A stretch of DNA of 42,250 bases from Pilaira anomala (GCA_025716855.1 JAIXMQ010000124.1:1-42250); one strand, 5' to 3'; counted from the stretch's first letter, positions 11,039 to 22,259 are shown. Numbers and translations: made by a program. The notes: generated by a model from the sequence alone, not told the origin.

Positions 11039-13421
11039 ATGGGGTTCAAGGGAGGGGGTAAAAAAGCTAAGATGAAGGCTTTAGTTGAGGCCCGTTGGCA
11101 AAAAAAAAGAATAGAACAAAGTTTAAAAGTTACTTCCTCCCTTGAAGAACAAAATTTAATCGAAGATGTATGTCCTGATGATGATACCTTAGAAGTTGAA
11201 AATCATGAATTACATCAACAAGAAGTAATTGAAAATCAAGAAAGAATACTTAAGGCCTTTAAAACTGCTCTAAAATGGAGACGTGACAAAATAGATTCAA
11301 ATAAATTTAAATATATTCATAAAATTAACTATACACCAAGACATTTAAGAAGATTAAAAGCTTCCAACAAGGCAATTTCTAAAGGCTCTGCTAAGCTGTT
11401 TAATTACTTCCCAAGATCAAATAATTCAATTTTAACTTCTATTTCTGCCTCTACTTCTGCTTCTGCCTCTACTTCTGCTTCTGCCTCTACTTCTGCTTCT
11501 GCCTCTACTTCTGCTTCTGCCTCTGCCTCTGATTCTTTTGAAACCATTGAAAATTATACAAATGCTTATGAAAAACTATCTAATCAACTGGCTCCTGTTA
11601 TAAATGCTCAATCAAATCAATTTTTAGAAGGTCCTCATCAACGCGCTAAATATCAATCGGTACATCTTTATATTGAACATAGACTTAATGGAATGAAAAA
11701 AAAAGAAGCATATTCCAAAGCAGCAAAATCTATCTGGTATACCAAAGCTACTACGTATCGCTGTAAAATGGTTAGAAAATATGTTAAAGAATACTTAATA
11801 CATGGTAAAATTAGTCTAGGTGCGCAAGGAAAACACAGCAAACGTGTTTCAGTCCTTGATGATAATGACATTAAAAAAAAATTATTGAATACTTCCGGTC
11901 TTGTCCTCGTGCTGAAAGGAGTATTCCTAGTCTTCAAAATCATCTTCGACAAGTAATTCTTCCTGCTTCCATTAATAACAATAGTTTAAACATTCAAGTT
12001 GACAACGAAGGTGCAATAATTAATCCTCTCTCTGCTTCCGCTATTAGAAAAAGACTAATCCAATGGGGCTTTTCATTTAAAAAACTTGGTAAATATTATT
12101 TTTTTTTCAGAAAATAAAGACTAACAACTTGTATATTTGTGATTTAGGTAAAGTTATATATTTTGATGGTCATGAACGCAAAGATGTCGTTGATTATCGC
12201 TTACTTTGGTCAAAAAGAATGGTTACTTACTTGAATCGATCTGAAACGTATGATGTTGATGATGTTAGTATTGTTATGAAACCTTTACAAACGCCTACCC
12301 CTGACTGCAAACAAATTGTTTTTGTTACGCAAGATGAAAGTACGTTTCAAGCCAACGATTATCAGAAACACGCATGGATTCATACAAAAGAAAACTTCTG
12401 CCTTCCAAAGTCTCCTGGTAGATCGATTATGGTCTCTGAGTTCCAATGTCCATGCCATGGAACAATGCGTGCTACTATCAACAACAAGGACTTGATCTCT
12501 AGAGTTCTTTTTTACCCAGGTAAAGGTTACGATGGCTATTGGACAAGCCAACATATGGTCAATCAGTTAGATGATGTTCTTCTTTTATTTAATCATCTAC
12601 ACGAAAATAAGCAAGCCGTCTTTCTCTTTGATCAATCGATAACCACAAAGCCTTTTCTGATAATGCTCTTGTTGCTAGCCGGTTTACCCATAAACCTCAT
12701 GAAATTGAAAAAAATGAAGCTATTGTACGCAAAGGATTTTATTACAAGACATTTGACATAAACCGTGAACATAGAATTACTCAAAATCTTTATGAAACCA
12801 AGACATATGATTTTTGTGAAGCCGAAAGAATTCAAAATTCACATATGAAAACATCTGATAAAATCAATGCTTATACCAAACTTGTTGAAAATCCATTCCC
12901 TGGAGGTATTAAAAAAACTTATTTTAAAGGTATTAGATCCATCCTTCGTGATAGAGGTATCTATAACGGCCAGAATAGATTTTGTGATAATGTTGCCAAT
13001 GCGGATCATGATTGTTGTGGTGTTCATCTACTCGGTTTTCAACAAGACTTTTTAGAACAAAGATCAATTTTGCAAGAAAAAACTGAAAATGCTGGCCATC
13101 TATTTGAGCTTTATCCTCGTTTTCATTGTGAATGTAACTGGATTGAACGTTACTGGGGTGCTGCCAAAAAAATGCTCGTCAAAACTGTTCATATAATTTC
13201 AAGTCTCTTCAAAAAAATCTAAATCCTTCTTAGATAGCGTTTGCGACCCAAAAGAAGAACCTCTTTTAATTCGACGTTTTTTTAACAAAAGTTTCAGATA
13301 TATTGAAGCTTACAGCCAAGAAAAAGATGCAGAAACTGCTTTTGAAATCGTTAAGCAATTCTCTAAAACCAAAAATCTCATAGAAAACTTCGTCTTGGTC
13401 AATAATATGTATTTTTTATAA
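11039..13421 (+). pseudogene. DDE-superfamily transposase (fungal YFDGHER family), frameshifted
   Basis: The likely start is ATG 11039 (MGFKGGGKKAKMKAL). A basic coiled N-terminus leads to a Ser/Ala/Thr repeat (11441-11530) and a helix-turn-helix-like region (KKKEAYSKAAKSIW). After a frameshift in an A run near 11875 comes RKRLIQWGFSFKKLG. A 55-70-bp intron with GTAAAT...TTTAG (about 12088-12147) leads into KVIYFDGHERKDVVDYR. Catalytic candidates are D in VTQDESTF, D in LFDQS (then NHKAF after a second frameshift near 12640) and E in CNWIERYWGAAK. PGRSIMVSEF and CPCHG are further family motifs. One or two more frameshifts (near 13190-13230) precede a C-terminus ending near 13421. It is a degraded autonomous copy. 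I recognise the family from fungal genomes but cannot give it a firm superfamily name. Confidence 0.8.
11441..11530 (+). repeat. Coding microsatellite, Ser-Ala/Ser-Thr
   Basis: TCTGCC/TCTACT/TCTGCT units repeat in frame and code alternating Ser-Ala and Ser-Thr for about 30 residues inside the transposase. It is probably a slippage product acting as a linker. Confidence 0.85.
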
Positions 13422-13557
13422 ATAAACTACTTCTCATTTCATCATTACTTTTTTTTTTTTAACATTTACTACATTGAATGCACTTCTTGAAATCGCAATG
13501 AGCTCTACAAGCTTTAAAATCTGAGTTTTAATCTTTTCAAAAAATGTCCGTTTTTAA

Positions 13558-13587
13558 AAATTGGTCTATTATAAAAGGCATGCACTT
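13558..13587. repeat. Right inverted repeat of TA-target DDE transposon
   Basis: Inverted copy of 10616-10645, 29 of 30 identical, followed by TA. The stretch 13422-13557 before it is AT-rich and without a gene. Confidence 0.92.
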
Positions 13588-14008
13588 TAACCAACTTTAC
13601 CAATATTGAAATGAAAACAAGCGTCACAATTCGATATGATTTGTTTAATGTCTTCTCTCATATTAACCCAATGTAATTCGTAATCGTTATGAATTGTGTC
13701 TTCAACTGCCTTAATACCAAAATGTCCTAAAAGATGAGCACGATTAATAATGTCATCTCTTTCCTTAGGAGGTGGTGTCATATAATCAGCGTATTGAATT
13801 GCACCAAGTATAAGAGGGGTCTTATAACCAGATCTGATCTCTTCCGAAGATGCATCTGGGTTTTTGTCAGTAGAACTACTATTATTATTTAAGGTACGGA
13901 GATGTTCGTTTCTATCGTCGCGCATAGCTTTTTCATAAAAAGTAGAAGAAATATTTAATTGAGGAATTAATTTTTTCTTATTTGACTTAGTTTTTTTACG
14001 ATGCGTTT
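13588..14008 (-). pseudogene. Element B integrase N-terminal zinc-binding region
   Basis: From the GTGTC junction at 14009 the frame reads a Lys-rich linker (THRKKTKSNKKK), then IPQLNISSTFYEKAMRDDR, an acidic spacer and the H2C2 finger (INRAHLLGHFGIKAVED, then CDACFHF). It stops where the DDE transposon enters at 13588. No internal stop was seen. In Ty3 integrases this finger lies just before the catalytic core, which is found at 10613. Upstream it should join the RNase H tail at 41336, and the frame agrees. Confidence 0.88.
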
Positions 14009-14225
14009 GTGTCTGTAATAATTTGGACTGATAGGACTGTTAATGAAGTATAATAAAAAATGATTATCTTTTATTTCATAGAAAATAGTAAAGTATTTAT
14101 ATTGATTCATATTCGGATTTAAGCATATAGTATAGATCATAGAGTAATTGTTTTCATAGGTATCATCAGTGTGATCAGTCATTCCGCATTGTGCATAAGT
14201 GACATTCAAGCATATAATTAATGTA

Positions 14226-15555
14226 CAGAGGCCGAGGAAAATTAATGAGAAACATTTTTAAAAACCCGAAAAAAATATTATATAAGGATAATATACTTTT
14301 ATATCTTATGTCACTTTCCATATAATAAAATTACATTATATTATAACTATGACTCATTTAACAGCTAGCCATAAATCCTATATTAATGGATTGCGCGAGG
14401 GAGGAATGAAGCCCAAGGATATTGCAGTTAAAGCGGAGGTTCCCCTCAAAACAGTATACCGAGTACTCAAGGCTGGATATACAAAAGATCCAGTAGCTAC
14501 CAAGGAAACAAGAGGACGTCCTCCAAAGTTTTCAGTAAGAGATAAAAGGTCTATGGTAAGCTATGCAACGAAAAACAGCAGAGCAACTCTTCGTGAAACT
14601 AGTAATGGATGTAACATCAATGCTCACCCTTGTACTATTCGCAAGATACTGAAGGAGGAGAAGTTTAACAACAGAGTGGAGCGTATGAAGCCTTTCTTGA
14701 TGCCCAGACATGTAGTGAATAGGATGATTTTTGCTAAAGACCATATTAAATGGAATCTTGAAGAATGGAAACGAGTAATTTGGACTGATGAGTCGACCTT
14801 TGAGTTGGGCGGTACAAGCCGCTAACTTCGTGTATGGCGTAGAGCGAATGAAGAGTTTGAACTTGAGTGCACAGGCTCAACATTTAAAAGTGGGAGAACG
14901 TCAGTAATGGTATGGGGTGCGATAGCCTATGGTAAGAAGTCCCCGTTGGTAGTTTTGGACAAGGCAAAGCGGACAGCCACTGATTTTGTTGACCAAGTAT
15001 ATGATGGTCCTTTACTCGGGTTTTTGGGTGAATTTATGGATCCTCTTCTTATGGAGGATGGTGCTCCAATTCACAAGGCCAAGAAATAGCAGAATTGGAG
15101 AGAAGACCATAAGTTGCAGAAAATAATATGGCCTGCCCAATCACCCGACATGAATCCTATTGAGAATCTTTGGGCGATTATGAAGAATGAAGTACAGAAA
15201 CTTCATAAGCCATCTGATACGGCCATTAATCTTACAAAACATATTAAGAAAGCATGGGAGAACATCCCTATGGAGACTATTAACCGTTTGGTTGATACAA
15301 TGCCTGCACGAGTTGCTACTTTAAAAAAAAATTAAGGAAAAAGCACCCGTTATTAATCCTTCAATTAAATTTTATTCAATTTCAAATTTTTCTTTTTTTT
15401 TTTTCATTAATTGAAACTATAAAGCATATCTTTATTTTATTGACTTAGAGGTACAGTTGTTGCATTGTTTTCTAAGCCAATGAATTATAAATACAGAAAC
15501 TGCCTTTTTTTTTCTTTAAAAAAAAATGTTTCTCATTAATTTTCCTCGGCCTCTA
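14226..15555 (+). mobile_element. Tc1-type transposon inserted in LTR of element C
   Basis: The 1330-bp element lies between TA duplications (14224-14225, 15556-15557). Inverted repeats of about 34 bp (AGAGGCCGAGGAAAATTAAT from 14227, inverted at 15522-15554) differ at the outermost base. Comparison with the uninterrupted LTR at 41065-41330 shows the empty site directly. 15336-15521 is AT-rich 3' sequence without a gene. Confidence 0.95.
14349..15335 (+). pseudogene. Tc1-family DD34E transposase with two stops
   Basis: The frame starts at ATG 14349 (MTHLTASHKSYINGLREGG) with paired helix-turn-helix regions (MKPKDIAVKAEVPLKTVYRVL and RATLRETSNGCNI). The catalytic residues are D in VIWTDESTF, D in LMEDGAPIHK and E in MNPIENLWAIM. 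The spacing between the second D and the E is 34, diagnostic of Tc1. Two in-frame stops interrupt it, TAA 14823-14825 and TAG 15087-15089, each where Gln would be reached by one C-to-T change. There is no frameshift. The product would be about 328 aa, normal for the family. The copy is inactive but recently decayed. Confidence 0.93.
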
Positions 15556-15611
15556 TACATAAAAGGCGTATACCAAAATTAGAGAGAGAGCGTGACCTGT
15601 TATTCATTACA

Positions 15612-15626
15612 TTCTTTCCCCTTTAA
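15612..15626 (-). other. Polypurine tract of element C
   Basis: On minus, TTAAAGGGGAAAGAA directly precedes the 3' LTR, after the integrase stop at 15623. Confidence 0.75.
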
Positions 15627-16616
15627 TTTGCCTCTTCAATATCGTCTTTCGAGATCCATGGGCGCATATGATTGACATTGGCAGTAGTACTTCCCATAGG
15701 TCCCGAAGTATCCTTCTTTTGAATCACCCAAGAAGTACCATCTTTATTGTTCATAGCTATTACAATCCAAGGGCCAGACCAACGCTTCTTGGGGAAAGTG
15801 AGTTTTTCCAAATTTTTTCTTTTAACAAGATCACCTATCTTGTAAGTATATTTGACAGTACCAGCAGGATCATAAAATCTTTTTTGACATTCTTGAGCTT
15901 TACTTATTTTTGAAAGAGCATCCGAGTGTAACGCTGGAAGGTGTTTGTTCAAATATATTATTCACTTTTCACTTTTATATGTTTTGGGTTCAATACGTTT
16001 CAAGTCTTGACTAATTGGTATATCAGGATTCCTACCATAAAGTAATTTGAAAGGAGAATAACCAGTAGAAGCATGCTTTGCAGTGTTGTAAGCAAAAGTA
16101 ACGAACGGCAAATAGTTATCCCAAGTTAATGGATCTTGATCAACGTATACGGCAAGTCCATCTTTAAGTGTACGGTTGAAGCGCTCTACCAATCCGTCTG
16201 TATTTGGGTGTTCTACACTTGTCAGTGATCTCTTAATATCTAGTCATGAGCACACCATATTCATAGCATCTGAAATAAAGTTTGAACCATTATCCGTAAT
16301 CAATCTTCTTATGATACCGAATTTCAAAACGACTTCCAATAATATAACTTGCGCAACATGATCAGAATCGAACGATGGTAAAGCTGCAGTTATTACCCAT
16401 TTAGTCAAATATTTCATAATAACTAAAATATATGAATTTCCTTTTCTTGTTGTTAGTAATATTGCGATATCAGCAGCCCATATTTCACCTACATAGCTAG
16501 GCATGATACTCTTTAATGGAGGTGTTGTATTCTTAGTATCAGTTTTGTAAATCTGGCATTTTTCAAAAGATCGAATCCAGTTCTTGATATCTTCAATCAT
16601 GGACGGCCACTACCCA
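15623..16616 (-). pseudogene. Element C integrase
   Basis: From the MULE junction the frame reads a zinc-finger remnant (WPSMIEDIKNWIRSFEKCQIYK). The core follows with D in WAADIAILL, D in LITDNGSNF and E in DGLVERFNRT. The C-terminal domain is YKIGDLVKRKNL, then SGPWIVIAMN, ending with NHMRPWISKDD. In-frame stops are a TAG just before WPSM (near 16606), TGA 16244-16246 and TGA 15962-15964. Both TGA codons stand where Arg is plausible. The first His pair of the zinc finger is in the RNase H piece at 20934-21571. There a few bases are missing at the join, since the frames do not match after removing the MULE. No chromodomain was seen. Confidence 0.88.
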
Positions 16617-16625
16617 ACTAGTTTT

Positions 16626-16842
16626 GGGAATCTTTATTTGGACTGATTTTTTCTCTGAGCTTTAAATATTTATTCTCTGAACTGATTTTTGTTTTTTTAC
16701 TACTTTTTACTATTTGGACTGATTTTTTTTTTTGGGCAATAATTTTTTTTTTACTATTTGGACTGATTTTTTTTTGTGGGCAATATTTTTTTTTTTACTA
16801 TTTGGACTGATTTTTCGTAGGTCTTGGGTTTTTATTTTGGGG
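16626..16842. repeat. Left terminal inverted repeat of MULE
   Basis: 217 bp, inverted relative to 20751-20924. It contains several direct copies of ACTATTTGGACTGATTTTT spaced by about 43 bp, one copy more than the right end, which explains its greater length. Confidence 0.92.
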
Positions 16843-16870
16843 ACTGAATTTTTATTATTTTTTTAAGAAG

Positions 16871-17872
16871 TTAATTATCTTCGTCTACTTTGATATCAGA
16901 CTTGTTGTAAATGATGTTGGCAGTGATCATCATTATTTTTTCTGCCATGATTATTTCAGAACCTTTAATTTCATACCCCATATTTAGAAGGTCTTGCTCG
17001 ATCAGACGGTATCCAATCTCTGGTAACATTGTATGTCTTAAGAACAGGAGGTAATCAGACTCTTGGACTACTTCCTCTGCCCAAGGAGTTGTTAGAAGAA
17101 AGCGTCTTGTCAGGTGTTGCATTGCCGTCCGGAAAATGACCTCTGCTCCATTATGGCCATAGTAGCCAGGCTACAAAAAAATGTTAGATGATGACACCTG
17201 TACCACATTTTAAAATAATATAATTTATACTTACAGAATAAAGCCCAGCATGACTGTTTGCGAAAGCCATTCCTGCAAACCGTTTTTCGTACCCTTCATT
17301 TTGAAGGGCTTCAAACATTGATCTTGCTGCTCCTCTAAAGTAGCTATTGCCTGTATTTATCAACTGTTTAAAATCTTTATCTTGTATGATAGAAATGATT
17401 CTAGTCTTTAAAACACTTGATTTGATCTCTCTTGGTAATTTTAAGGCCAATTCGTGGCAGTCGTTGTTTTTTAACTCTACGTTAAGCTCAAACAAATTAT
17501 GTTGACGACAGAATTCTGCATCCAATCCTTCGATCAATTCTTCATACTTCTTATTCGTTCGCTTTCCCTTCCCAGAGGCCAACTCTTTCTTTTTATTAGC
17601 AAGAACAGAGTATCTTTCCGCCATTGCTTCTCTCAAAACATTCAACTCAACAAGGTTGCCTTCAAATCTTTCGTCAGATAACAACAGTTGTCTGCAAATG
17701 GGACAGTCCAAAAGTTCCTCACCATCGGTGATAGTCGTACGAGTAACAACAGCTACACCACCATTGTTACTGTCTTCAACAAACAAATTATTATCGCTGA
17801 GACAAGTAACGGAGGAATTCAACGAATTTTTAACACGAGGTCGCTTCCTTTGTGGCGTATTCAAATGCAAAT
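16871..17872 (-). other. RTC4-like domain encoded by last two MULE exons
   Basis: The region reads CPICRQLLL, a basic linker, a helical segment (LDAEFCRQHNLFELNVEL), LALKLPREIKSSVLKTRI, FRGAARSMFEAL and, across the 63-bp intron (17172-17234), SPGYYGHNGAEVIFRTAM. It ends with MLPEIGYRLIEQDLLNMGY. The Cys pair, FCRQH, GYYG and PE-xxx-LI-xxD pattern resembles the domain of yeast Rtc4, recalled from family knowledge rather than searched. An intron with perfect phase at 17873-17949 joins it to the zinc-knuckle exon, which supports one protein rather than two genes. No frame break was seen in this module. Confidence 0.65.
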
Positions 17873-20381
17873 CTGTAAAAAATTCATGTAATACATAACA
17901 TTTTATTAATATTTATTTAATGCAAATTTGTTGTGGCATTAAAATATACCTTTACTTTCTTGTGAGAGCTCTTGTTGGCTCACGGAACAACTGCGTCTGT
18001 TATGCCCAACGCCGCTACATTTACCACATTTTTTACTACGAGCCTGCTGCTCAGCAACTACAAACTCAAAGGCAGATGAATCGCGTTGAGTGCTTGAATT
18101 ATTTCTATTCTGAGCACTCAGTTCAGCTTTTCTCTTTCTACCTTTTCGGCGCGCTTCATTAGGATCTCCCAACTCGTACGGCAACTGATTGTTTGCAAGA
18201 TTGATGAAGAGTGCACGCATTGCAGCTTGTCTTTGGGGCGTAGCATTGCTGTTTCTAGCATTTTTTATAAATATGTTAGTTAAAATAACTAATAAATACT
18301 TGTTATTTGAGTTCTTTTTATTTCTACATACCTTTCTTGAATGACCTTGAAAAGTTCAAGTGATAGAGTCTGATTTTCTTGTGAAGAAGGAACACCAATC
18401 TCGTCAACGTAGTCTTGAGATTCAGAAATCATACCCTCGAATTGATTCAAGGATTGGAAACCAGAAAACTGAGAATCGTTGCTGGCTGAGACGACGTCTG
18501 GTTTAGAAAGCCACCACTGACTATCGAAGTCTTTTTCATCAAGTGCTTTTTAGCATAAAGCATAGATTTCACTTCATGAGAACACGGAATGCCCATTATA
18601 CTAGTAAAAATCTCTTTACACTCACCAATAGAGTACCTTTGCACAGAAGGGTACTTAATGTTCATTTTTGCCATGGCATATTGGCGAAAAGCTTTGGTTA
18701 AAGCAAATGTCGAAATTTTTTTTACAACAGGTAAAAAAAAGGCAATCTTGCTGATGCTGCGCAAAGATTTGTCTTGGCAAATTCTGTTAACTTGAGCAGT
18801 GATTGCTTTATCAAGCCTGCCGACAACGATATCAATGTCATTGGTACTAACTTTAATATACCTCTTCATTGTTGCGTGCATTCCTTCAATTCTTGATGTT
18901 GAGGTGCTGTTGAAGTGCCTATACTTTTTAGTCCAAGCTTCTACAAACCTTTAAACGAAAAGGATTTACAATTTTTTTTTATTAAAAATACAGCTTCAAT
19001 TTCATATTTCCCTTAACTTACTTTTCTTTAAGAGGGACCCACTCTTTTTCAAGGTATTGCTCGAAAGCAATTTTTCCTGAAGCAGGTAAAATAGCTTTAA
19101 ATTTACTAAATTTTCATAGAACTCCTCAGGGGTAAATGATTCCTGTACCAAAGTTTTCCAGCTATTTAGAATCATGTCACTATCTTCTTTAGTAATTTTT
19201 CCAAAACAGTCGCTAATGTGTGTTAGGACATTATTAGAAATATGCCAACGGCAGAGAAAGTGCTTGGAACCAGGAATGACTTTGGTAATTGCATTAATCA
19301 ATGCATTTTCCCGATCAGTTACTATAATGCTAGGTGTATTAGCTAAGAAACAAAACCTAGCCACTTGCTGCAATGCCCACTCGTAAGAAGACTGTTCTTC
19401 AGATGACAAAAAAATGCATCCCAATAAACAAGTAGCATTTGAGTTGGTCATACCGCTAATTTCTATCAAGGGCATGCCAAACATGTTTGTCTTGTAAGTA
19501 CTGTCCATTACAAGTACCGTTGGGTAGCGGTTGAATAACTTAATGGATGACTCATGAGCAAAAAAAAGTTTATTTAACTTCCCAGAGTTGTCAACATCCA
19601 TTTCATAACGATAGCAACTTTTAGATGCTAAAGTATCAACCAAATGTTGAACGGGAGCTCGACAGTTAAGAATTGTTTTTCTTATTTGAAGTCTTGTTTG
19701 ATAAATGGTCTTGTTAACAAATACTTGGCCTGGATATCGTTCTGACAGAGCGGTTACCATATCAGAAGGCGTGGTACCATACACCATCATCTCTTCCACG
19801 TACTTCAATTGATCCACAGTCAACTGGCGTTGAACACTAAGTGCAGCAAATGTTTTTTTGCTGGGCACATGGTTATGCTCATTGTTAATGGCCTTAACAG
19901 AAAAATACTGGATAAGTTTGCCATTTTTATCCTTGGACTGTTTTCTGTTAATAGTCCACTTAAAAGGACACGAACGGCCATTTCTAAAACCAGGTGTCCC
20001 TTTTACAACATATGCGGCAGTAGCAGAGTCACGACTTTTATGGCATCTAATGACACCGTACTTTCTTTTTCGCTCCTCTCCTTTGTTTTCCTCCCAATTG
20101 GAGCTGGTAATGGTTGCATTGATACATAAACTATCTGTATAATGCTTTAATTCTTCAAAAGCAAGATCAAATGACTCGTATCTTTTTACAGATGCGACAA
20201 ATCCAGGAACAGGCGTCATATATGTTTCTTCAACAACGTCATTTTCGTTACCAACTTCTGATGAAGTGAAGTTCTCGGGATCTTCACAAGCTTGAGGTAA
20301 ATCAGCGAGTTCTGAAAAATCAGCAGAGTAACCCTCAATAATTCTTGTTAGAATAACATCTTCAGACACATGATTGATCAT
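16871..20381 (-). pseudogene. MULE transposase with C-terminal zinc knuckle and RTC4-like domain, five exons
   Basis: Exons on minus are 20381-19022, 18948-18332, 18254-17950, 17872-17235 and 17171-16871, with introns of 73, 77, 77 and 63 bp and GTAAGT/GTATGT-type donors. All joins keep the frame. The N-terminus carries a FAR1-like finger region (CPFKWTINRK, then NNEHNHVPS). The MULE catalytic domain has D in LVMDSTYKTN, D in IVTDRENALI and E in SRIEGMHATMK. A SWIM-like finger (GECKEIFTSIMGIPCSHE) follows. Next come a basic linker, a CCHC knuckle (CGKCSGVGHNRRSC) and an RTC4-like domain. The intact product would be about 1,070 aa. Frameshifts near 19100 (within NLVNLK) and near 18555 (before DEKDFDSQWWL) disable this copy. 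Confidence 0.85.
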
Positions 20382-20750
20382 ATTGAAGATATTGAATATT
20401 TACTAAGTCTATTGTTTTAAATCATGTTAGTTTAAAAGTAAAGATTGATAACTAGAAACATAAATAGTTTTACAATTTTTATGTTAGTTTGGTTTGTAGC
20501 AAAAGTGAACAATAATTTTAGTTTTATTTTATTTAAATTGAAAGGTTCATTTGCTGAGTTAAAGATCTTAATGTTCTTATATCTTCTAAGAAGGTTTTTT
20601 TTTTTTTTTGTAAAAATGACATTTTATTAAAGAGAATAAATAATATGATAAAACAGTAAGTCGCATATTACGAAGGGATGTAATTCACGGAACAAAAGGT
20701 GTAGAATAAAAAATTTAACAATTAAGTGGTTTCTTCTATGAGGTTAGTTT

Positions 20751-20924
20751 CCCCAAAATAAAAACTCAAGGCGTACGAAAAATCAGTCCAAATAGTAAAA
20801 AAAAAAAATATTGCCCACAAAAAAAAATCAGTCCAAATAGTAAAAAGTAGTAAAAAAACAAAAATCAGTCCAGAGAATAAATATTTAAAGCTCAGAGAAA
20901 AAATCAGTCCAAATAAAGATTCCC
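20751..20924. repeat. Right terminal inverted repeat of MULE
   Basis: 174 bp, inverted match to the left end from the outermost base to the CCCCAAAATAAAAAC block. It holds the same GGACTGATTTTT direct repeats with one unit fewer. Confidence 0.92.
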
Positions 20925-20933
20925 TATAGTTTT

Positions 20934-21571
20934 TTCTAAACCGAAATGACCACCAGTTGGACCATCGTGTATCATTCTTAGTACTGAAGGTATCAATTTA
21001 CGAGGAATGACCGGAGCTTTCTTTTTATATAGAATACCATTTTTGAACAAGAAATCAGAATCAGTACCAGTCTTCTCTTCCCCCTTTTTAAGTACGGAAA
21101 CGATAGCATCTTCATTTTTTAACTTAATAAAATCACCTTTCTCAATTGTTTGAATATTCAACGCCTCGAGTTCTTGATCATTTTGCTGATATTTGCGACT
21201 CAGAGCATCTGCATCGATGTTATGTATTCCTTTTTTGTGGACAATGTTAAATGAATAGTTCTGAATTGTCATAATCCATCGAGATATTCTTCCATGTGGC
21301 ATTTTTGTTGTTAAAATTGACTTGAGTGCCATGTGATCGGTGTAGATGGTAAACGTAGCACCGCAAAGATAACAATAAAAATATTCCAGAGCCCAAACTA
21401 CTGCCAAACATTCTAATTCTGTCGTGTGATAATTCTTTTCTGCACTAGTAACTGAACGACTAGCAAAAGCAACAGAACGACCATCTTGCACAAGTACAGC
21501 ACCAATACCAACATTACTTGCATCAGTATGTAAATCGAATGGAGCTTGTGGGTCAGGATAAGCCAATGAAG
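20934..21571 (-). pseudogene. Element C RNase H and start of integrase zinc finger
   Basis: The frame reads TSLAYPDPQAPFDLHTDASN from the element F junction (21571) leftward. RNase H acidic residues are visible in LHTDASN, TTELECLAV, IYTDHMAL and NIDADALSRK. A linker follows, then the first half of the integrase finger (MIHDGPTGGHFGLEKTI) at the MULE junction. No internal stop was seen. Subtracting element F with one TTA (15,660 bp, a multiple of three) puts it in frame with the RT at 37235, and the joined host sequence reads through. RNase H removes the RNA template during reverse transcription. Confidence 0.92.
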
Positions 21572-21574
21572 TTA

Positions 21575-21585
21575 CACTATGGCCA
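21575..21585. repeat. Left inverted repeat of element F
   Basis: CACTATGGCCA, inverted at 37221-37231. Similarity stops after 11 bases. Confidence 0.75.
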
Positions 21586-21609
21586 CTAGTAGAAAATAAA
21601 ATACTATGT

Positions 21610-21900
21610 TCAGTGTACATATACACTGAAAAGTTACAGTTAAAATTCAGTATATATGAGTTACAATGTACCCTGAAGATAGAAATTTAATTACTGAATT
21701 TTTCCGTATTTAAAATACTGAAGGTAGAAATAAAAATACTAAAAATTTCAGTAATTAAAATTCTAAAGATAGAAAAAAAAATACTAATAATTTCAGTGAT
21801 TAAAATTCGAAGGATAAAAAAAAAAATACTGATAATTTCAGTAATATGATTACTGACGACGGTTTTTTTTACTCTTAATAATTCAGTATATTATTCACTA
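21610..21900. repeat. Subterminal repeats of element F
   Basis: Three to four diverged copies of a unit of about 55 bp lie at 21690-21865 (AATACT-AATTTCAGT-ATTAAAATTC with AAGATAGAAA spacers), plus further ACTGAA/TTCAGT inversions. Subterminal arrays of this kind are typical binding regions in CACTA-type elements. No gene is seen in 21586-22260. Confidence 0.6.
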
Positions 21901-22259
21901 AGTACCGTAATAATTATGATAAGAGCAGAATTATATTTACTAAAGAGAGTGTAAAATAACCTATTGACGGTAAAATATATTCTAAAGAGCGTAAACAAAT
22001 GACTGTCTTCAGTGAAATAAAGACCGTATAACGGCCATAAATATACAAAATATGGTATCGTTTGAACTTTAAAACGAATTGAAATATGATACAAAAAAAA
22101 ACGATATTTAAATGCGTCCATAATAATATTATGGTTTATAGAGACAGATTAAGAATTATAATGTGAACAAATGAAACATTTTATTTATTTTATATACATG
22201 TAACTGAGCGTTATATATAGTAGTAATAAATATAAAAAAAAAAGTTCAGAAAAGTAACA

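Larger units (their letters stand above)
10616..13587 (+). mobile_element. TA-target DDE transposon with 30-bp inverted repeats
   Basis: The terminal repeats 10616-10645 and 13558-13587 (start AAGTGCATGC) match at 29 of 30 positions, and TA flanks both ends (10614-10615, 13588-13589). Removing the element with one TA joins the integrase of element B in frame across Val-Gly-Tyr-His-Pro. TA duplication and a D, D, E order suggest the Tc1/mariner/IS630-like assemblage, but the protein is not a standard Tc1 transposase. Confidence 0.9.
14014..15611 (-). repeat. 3' LTR of element C, split by Tc1
   Basis: 14014-14225 and 15558-15611 together align with the intact LTR at 41065-41330 along all 266 bp. 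The Tc1 element sits at a TA within it. TG...CA ends. Confidence 0.93.
16626..20924 (-). mobile_element. Mutator-like element (MULE) with long terminal inverted repeats
   Basis: The ends are long inverted repeats (16626-16842, 20751-20924) starting GGGAATCTTTATTTGGACTG. The flanking 9-bp duplications ACTAGTTTT (16617-16625) and TATAGTTTT (20925-20933) match at seven positions, as expected for an aged MULE insertion. One spliced gene on minus fills it. 20382-20750 upstream of the gene holds only AT-rich sequence and would contain the promoter. The insertion splits the zinc-finger region of element C integrase. Confidence 0.92.

Noticed and set aside
14014..15611. Solo LTR interpretation of the left LTR of C
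   Set aside because: Its own flanks do not match each other (GTGTC versus TTCTT), whereas GTGTC matches the far flank at 41331, and integrase plus polypurine tract adjoin it.
21891..22121. Tyr/Phe-rich minus frame
   Set aside because: Composition follows AT-rich sequence, with no motif or splice context.
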